Source: a virus
Reading direction: 5' to 3' (one strand)
Virus record (IMG/VR): IMGVR_UViG_3300046451_000628
Coordinates: 1 to 33,597 of that record
Length of the DNA stretch: 33,597 nt
Shown: piece after piece, positions 31,201 through 33,597 of the stretch
Layout: every line of letters starts with the position of its first letter
How positions within the stretch are numbered: position 1 is the first letter of the stretch
Notes under the pieces: model-generated
Told to the model about the DNA's origin: nothing
The model's database searches: none
The model's input: only the letters and a program-made list of their open reading frames with translations
Made by a program: the position numbers and the translations under genes

Positions 31201-33591
31201 AACTTTTCTTTTCCCAGATTTAATATTTGCTACGTCTTTACCCCAAGCTTCTTTCTCTATAGCACTCATTTTTGATGTATCCATCTTTAAGACATCATCA
31301 GGATTCATGCTTCGAAACTCTAAGTACTTTTCTCTCCCTTCTTTTCTTCTTCTTACAATCTCATCCTCAACTTTGTTTAGTGCAAATGGACTTACTACTT
31401 CTGCTCCTTCTTCTAGTTTTTCCCCCTTTTCTAAAGTTGGGACTAATTGCTTCTTTGCTTTTTCTAAGTCAGCTATATTTTCAGTGTTCGCAATAATATC
31501 ATCTGCTTGCTTATCAATACGTTTTTGATTTTCTGCTGTTGCTTTTGCTTTTTCGCGTGATACAAATATGTCTCTTTCTTCAGGAGAGCTTTCTAAGTTA
31601 GTGTACGCACGTAAAGCATCGTTGCTGTCTGTTAACGTTTGGTATATACTTGCAACAAGTTTTTGTGCTTTTATAGCAGAGTTTCCATTAGCTATAGCTC
31701 GTGCATACGATTCACTAAGTGCTTTTTGAATTTTTTTCTGAGCTTCAACATTCTTAGTTATTTTTTCTTCAGCTGTTCCAGGATTTATAGAAACATCTGC
31801 GAAGTTTTTATTATGAATGTCAAGTATAGTTTCTACATTTAACTCTGGATCTAGCTTATTAAGCTCTGTAAGATTTTTTCTAGCCCTGCTATGAGCGTTT
31901 TTACTTGTAGTTAAATTTTTAACAAGCTCATTTTTGTATATAGCTAAATCTGAATCTTGTTCTTTAAGTTCTTTTAACCGCTCTTTTCCCCCAAGAGCCC
32001 TAGTAAGACCTTTAAGTATAGCTCCTTTAGGTGATTTAGAAGGATACAGTTCTTCTACCATTTCGTAGGTAGACTTAAGATCTTGGACTCTATCTATAAG
32101 TTCTGTTACCCTATCTTTATTTCCTCTTTCTACAGTATTAAATTGTCCATTTTTCTGTCTATTAATTACACTTTCTCTCCCAAACAATGAATCAAAATCT
32201 TCTTTAGACAGATCTGAAGAATCTTCTAGCCTTTCAATAAAAGCATCAAATGTCCCATTCCTAGCATGCATCAGTGCATACTCTCTTATTAACCCAAACT
32301 GAGCATCTTCATACGCTTGAGTGTCATTAGCTGCTTCTGCTGCCTCCATAAGCTGCATATACATTTCCCCGTTTGCATTTGATTTTGCTAAAGATTGTAG
32401 TTTTACATCTTGACCAAAATTAGCAAATGTTGTAAGAGCATCTTTTGTGAGTTTATCTTTAGCTTTTTTACCTTTTATTCCCCCAAATCCCCCAGTAAGC
32501 AAACCTATTATACCCCCAACCATAGCTTGCTCTCTCCCTTCTGGGGTAGATACATTCTTTTCGTAATCTTTAAGTACTTTTCCTATTGCTGTATTTTGGT
32601 AACGTGATTTGTCAAACCAACCTTTAGCTGCTCTCCCGCTACGCATAGCATTAAACCTTTCAACACTCCCAAGCTCCCCAACCTGCTCAGCAGCATAATC
32701 TTTAATACCCTCAGTAATTGCGTATTGTGAAGATTCTTGAAATGTTTCTGTAGCAGCTCCTTTAATTGCGGGCTTTACATACGATCTTATACCTTTACCT
32801 GCTCTTGAAGCCCACCCAGGTAAAGCATCTAAGTTATCTTTAAGTACTTTTTTACCCCCTTCTTTTACATAACCTGTTCCGTGTATAGCATTCTTTCCTG
32901 TTTGCATAGGACGTAATAAGCCATGAAACATAAAGAGATTAGTAGGCATTAAAACAGCTAGATTGGCATCAAATGCAGCTGAAGCCATATCTGAAGAAGC
33001 TATTTTCATATCGTTTAAAGTAACTTCCGGAATTTTATCTTCTACTCCTAGCCCATTCTTAAGACGGAACTCATGTTGCATTTGATCAAAAACTTGTTCC
33101 TGAGTTTCTCGTGCTTCTACTGCAGACTCTGCGATAGACATCATAGCTCCTCCCTCTAAGTACCCAATAGCTCTACTCCCTCTTGCAACTCCTGTACGCA
33201 TTTTTCTACCAACTTTTAGAGCTTCTGCTATTCCTTTACCATTTTGTAAGGCTTTTGCTGCTCTGTACGAAGCTAAGCCTTTACTAACTCTTGCTCCTAC
33301 TCCTGCTGCTTTTAACCCACCTGTAACTAATCCTACTCCTCCTGTAAGATACATAGTAGCAATACTACCTAATGAGTATGCTCCACCATTTGCTACGGTG
33401 TCTGCCCAAAAGTTAGCATTACCTAATTGACTAAGAGTACCTTGCTCTGATCGTTCCTGAGCTGTCTGAAAGTTTGGGAATGATTCCCGCATTTGATCAT
33501 TTGCTTTGTCAAAAAACTGACCTACAGGATTATTGATCATAGATGCATCAAAATCCTCAAAGCCACTAGCTATGTAGTCAGCTAATCCCAT
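22297..33591 (-). CDS. Giant virion RNA polymerase polyprotein with zincin and winged-helix domains (at least 3764 aa)
   Basis: A protein of at least 3764 residues. The frame stays open to the right edge (YA before M1), so the true start may lie outside the window. In order: hydrophobic Gly/Ala-rich segments at about 70-115 and 365-385; helical repeats; a Lys/Asn/Gln-rich linker at about 797-855; beta-rich sequence; a second Lys/Thr/Pro-rich linker at about 1327-1380; an FtsK-gamma-like winged helix at about 1424-1490; a zincin with HESFH at 1564-1568 and a downstream EEF near 1620; and the RNA polymerase core. There, GYRIPHQDKSSTLIMKI precedes the double-psi barrel loop GSDFDVDK (D3035, D3037, D3039), the metal-binding DxDxD of crAss-like virion polymerases. 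Such polymerases are packaged and ejected to transcribe early genes. Confidence 0.9.
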   Translation of the reverse strand: MGLADYIASGFEDFDASMINNPVGQFFDKANDQMRESFPNFQTAQERSEQGTLSQLGNANFWADTVANGGAYSLGSIATMYLTGGVGLVTGGLKAAGVGARVSKGLASYRAAKALQNGKGIAEALKVGRKMRTGVARGSRAIGYLEGGAMMSIAESAVEARETQEQVFDQMQHEFRLKNGLGVEDKIPEVTLNDMKIASSDMASAAFDANLAVLMPTNLFMFHGLLRPMQTGKNAIHGTGYVKEGGKKVLKDNLDALPGWASRAGKGIRSYVKPAIKGAATETFQESSQYAITEGIKDYAAEQVGELGSVERFNAMRSGRAAKGWFDKSRYQNTAIGKVLKDYEKNVSTPEGREQAMVGGIIGLLTGGFGGIKGKKAKDKLTKDALTTFANFGQDVKLQSLAKSNANGEMYMQLMEAAEAANDTQAYEDAQFGLIREYALMHARNGTFDAFIERLEDSSDLSKEDFDSLFGRESVINRQKNGQFNTVERGNKDRVTELIDRVQDLKSTYEMVEELYPSKSPKGAILKGLTRALGGKERLKELKEQDSDLAIYKNELVKNLTTSKNAHSRARKNLTELNKLDPELNVETILDIHNKNFADVSINPGTAEEKITKNVEAQKKIQKALSESYARAIANGNSAIKAQKLVASIYQTLTDSNDALRAYTNLESSPEERDIFVSREKAKATAENQKRIDKQADDIIANTENIADLEKAKKQLVPTLEKGEKLEEGAEVVSPFALNKVEDEIVRRRKEGREKYLEFRSMNPDDVLKMDTSKMSAIEKEAWGKDVANIKSGKRKVASKPVVSQNTKDNTVDKANERKVNTKNNRKKDGVRSRYGKGQKNEKQESQSRSNNIVTRNAEGTSGEYQLIPNKDDTNSPFVAVDSEGNPTPGMFEASHRVNGEPIIKGRSKLADPEVIAGAEVTLSVIETDWWNNEATEEQKNDPVKNMPVYVKIGDDIVGVLAGAQTSLREAAVNAYLKDGNAEAVTTTIKKKHANNFYTSATSNKLGMFEEFYFYNPVEALNNPIIGVVTLGENGKKRYTVPEGTIDEGQITEDLESGPQNMTPGQVFFALKNPHGKYIAAAASTANLSESDQTRALELIQEGSLEELNILVGTNVLYSVEGLDKGNSTKVLLGKQSGENVLYSFNAVDAYGKLDPNIPNGLLIRINDKLAKRVLNGEKITLNDLTAGVERNTLLVKPSVTIGETGAELTDETAATQENSIAAAYVADNLAQLLKNIVAAKKYQVSLEALTVEGGFVDANNNEIVAKDGVSGYVRYLTEGTQRPGGQGSKGILGTTTRILNGSAFIDIGLDLQAEGEVDGETTNTAEKPIIPAQNPEVKPAKTTTKKTKQVAPGQKNDTAPKSKTQVAPTESPQPSWGEDLDLTNQVDPETGNILNADNYELDPETGLLREITSAQPASDRSTNKILLKDGTFALFSAIALAEKKGRINILMLQKELEVTYAEAGKLIDKLDDDGFLAPFDGGAFRIVKKNPFRYLSQQQTILSSGRPTTLLNKAQATAWLKERGIPVDFYDQAIRIGGGTVHGYMTQAGVNLWTQGEVGTEYHESFHYVFRTLLNKKQRDALYAEAKKNFKPSTAELKSLRKLNPELSSREIMELALEESMAEEFRDYVMTLEETAKTIPQRIRKFFKDLYSFIKSLFINPVGMKQLYSLIEANNLPKKYLRNTEKFGVEATAFAYNEDIVDSDFHKALQKTMVSFFVEGHRTKEEAIGKELSLTEFRQLIGHGKDKGQVAKTFLKNSFRYKDSKKALSLADLVKVRNKLDANEDLGALFAELGMEDQIPIDTGLPQSLNPDFNTLTSLEQQEQEELQENTAGWFRYMYTNWFDDVTTDGLDNIRKFGMRTIMIQGLSVHGYNVQFDTLDQKQANREDANDEQSQFDKIYNLSAMEQNPMDRASDETRRILAGIKAHEPNDLGLTTYVDLGTLERLIIPAVANKNNLKEMLIGLKERVKVFPELAPVVEALEKTYSAPQQAAFYTTYALNYSELRIIEESYDNNVKTTKLINSNRKGAKNNAIDDWNHGGIQKTSSKPNAIFKLVDGKLTVNEEYEGQNRGELVTQAYLAMSNLDNAVEDRIRGFADVLHYMGLNLGPTVGESRLRLNDYLNTFSNPKAELISLIETIQPSRIVNAAFTLNVDASTKAVIDSSAKTEVKENPVNFFVAQSNRIKEIAEIKANFESSVAMSTVNGAGKVVWPYNLPTPMDAILHQMQNKQDTTNSSYREARDIVEMMTKDEFFNALGQAKYKSILLRLIKSGKFQITSHGLDVLKSEEDEVSKIDYENASSRDSLIMRLEQYANGGNSSANYAVPTQETRSRMDFINMPRFTDQKEMLAAGVGNIKGAEAIIKGLIIQDLIRISRDERVIREGKDLIKDYHDGRERYKAFQLTGVENLSIDGTRLSTYIARDVLDDTNKDDSYAEFHQAVDKMVKTYLNEHVKNKVKSLEDKINEYNLNQKGASRLPLAAINKLGGLNKFLTTYTINETVARLEMAKVFRGGISLNKSVTDFYKRMGLFNTPGSKFFMQGDSKLDPDYGMVNEVNQGVIDEVRIVEGIHTEQAESYKAELIEQGISEEEAEEKTKGYRAGQAAAADGQAWGSPNLWKALREGEGLFTEEDAVWFDEYKKGGEWKAPYTAPYKLYHESQKLVEFTTMNENQKEQTEKQYISEMDKNSYVFLTRDLVEGKPFLTAMLDKMESENVHLINVVSAKKGAKQNVMPLDLASPETAFDNLVVTKQQGTDFYKPQTINDKKYDSVRLNRQIRKDALNLVNREARYYLNRGIEGLETEVSGEQMLEDYHDSFETLLQIQMSELKTDLGYTQLLTAKAANDPKAMKEAGKEIFKKLRNLFLKENIKRDRLTDNIEKQLQLVYDNGVVDFALPIAFPAYQDKFQNLFLSIFKNRVLKTMMKGKEVVQVASIGGTITDINGVSRELKFLSVETDKHGKKIGHAEVMVNAEIAKRFGLKPGDDLSKIPEELLRAVGYRIPHQDKSSTLIMKIAGILPMSYNKAIIVPGNITVMMGSDFDVDKIFVMFPEFTKASELSDDFVKVTLENYKSLKGSPGENLRKMALQNKMLDTIEAISSSPVHFNESITPLDTRRLEAIVDILDEVLFLDVEGQPFDSPLKDLEMEENYKNATKMVGKYSNALAGLSVASAGNKGNGVSIPSTAQFTIDGNTYHTVHGSPENFKVLVEHLSANLDAANKILGPQLNDNPQTVNSKILLYSLGVDPLVVTLLHRTPMVMDFVKLITIDGLYPSKAFEKLGLYSSTQKLIKQNSEKEAAVSTPMTTSGLKDMITAERPKNGIYRGEELKVLKNFAISYFKGADLKEFFTAITPDTADSLSDLAPMQSLVELIEKFSKSDNMFGEASVKQFLREDSFKLSRSFFNAFQEILSLSSDLFLGATPAVKNFKDQFKSLTGKEFFTPDEHRVMDRALFYWMATKEGSPLNKLIAGDWVKNMVDPTKNTFTRLEEMREKHPEVKNNPFIMRLVAASSNESELNRVFNIQFENMQTMTPDLSNDMTRAFNEILTNDDVEIKQLGYRLIRTQLMTTGFSPGYGAYHDMIPVDTFTQKFSWHEQSVAEYSRAQIREAQQNPNYFDNAIIEMVRALGATRTKGMAMISPINEPFQAYANDIIGFTKKGLKLAPVITMKRKNNKVDKIDIYVQMRDNLYQKVNQSGLTGQLNEINTGENSVVSLAPNSGDVRNGNRISNVTEYPALMKAIIDAQATAGRQTELSIISNSQKDQRVITKEDC

Positions 33592-33597
33592 AGCATA

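Noticed and set aside
22297-33591. Stop-codon reassignment as in some crAss-like phages
   Set aside because: The long late genes read through with the standard code and end in normal stops. The only canonical tRNA is Lys(UUU), and no suppressor tRNA is visible.
1-33597. CRISPR array, insertion sequence or integrase/attachment site
   Set aside because: No regularly spaced repeats, transposase or integrase motifs were seen; the only long direct repeats are the pair at 4174 and 4877 and the short paralogue start repeat.

Overview
This window looks like part of the genome of a tailed DNA phage of the crAss-like group (Crassvirales) that infects Bacteroidetes. The strongest evidence is a giant reverse-strand protein of at least 3764 residues. 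It carries the DFDVD metal-binding loop and surrounding sequence typical of the crAss-like virion RNA polymerase. A family A DNA polymerase, Sak4-like ATPase, DnaB-like helicase, DnaG-like primase, flap exonuclease, rIIA/rIIB pair and phage ABA-sandwich proteins complete the picture. The DNA is AT-rich. Start codons usually follow A/T-rich leaders without a strong Shine-Dalgarno sequence, as expected for a Bacteroidetes host. All large genes read through with the standard bacterial code, so there is no sign of stop-codon reassignment here.

Layout. Positions 1-183 hold the end of a + strand gene. Positions 184-714 are a structured non-coding stretch ending in a tRNA-like element (602-689). Two tiny genes follow (one a probable lipoprotein), then a 193-aa gene with a structured leader and its own strong terminator. 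A second tRNA-like element (1823-1923) follows. Positions 1952-5450 carry DNA polymerase A and small accessory genes, including a tandem pair of ABA-sandwich paralogues between 39-bp direct repeats. A canonical tRNA-Lys(UUU) lies at 5456-5529, and a compact replication/recombination module runs to 12905: DnaA-domain-IV-like protein, SF2 helicase, DnaB-like helicase, Sak4-like ATPase, a candidate ssDNA-binding protein, primase and PD-(D/E)XK nuclease. After a terminator come rIIA, rIIB, the 5'-3' exonuclease and one unknown gene, closed by a terminator at 18402-18429.

From 18443 to the right edge, only two reverse-strand genes are present: a 1283-aa putative virion protein and the giant RNA polymerase protein. 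They converge on the + strand genes at the shared terminator. The likely division of labour is early/replication genes on the + strand, against a virion-packaged polymerase and companion protein on the - strand that enter the cell with the DNA and transcribe the early genes.

The least explained parts are the two tRNA-like RNAs, the structured region before them, and the domain combination of the giant protein (FtsK-gamma-like winged helix, HExxH zincin and RNA polymerase in one chain).
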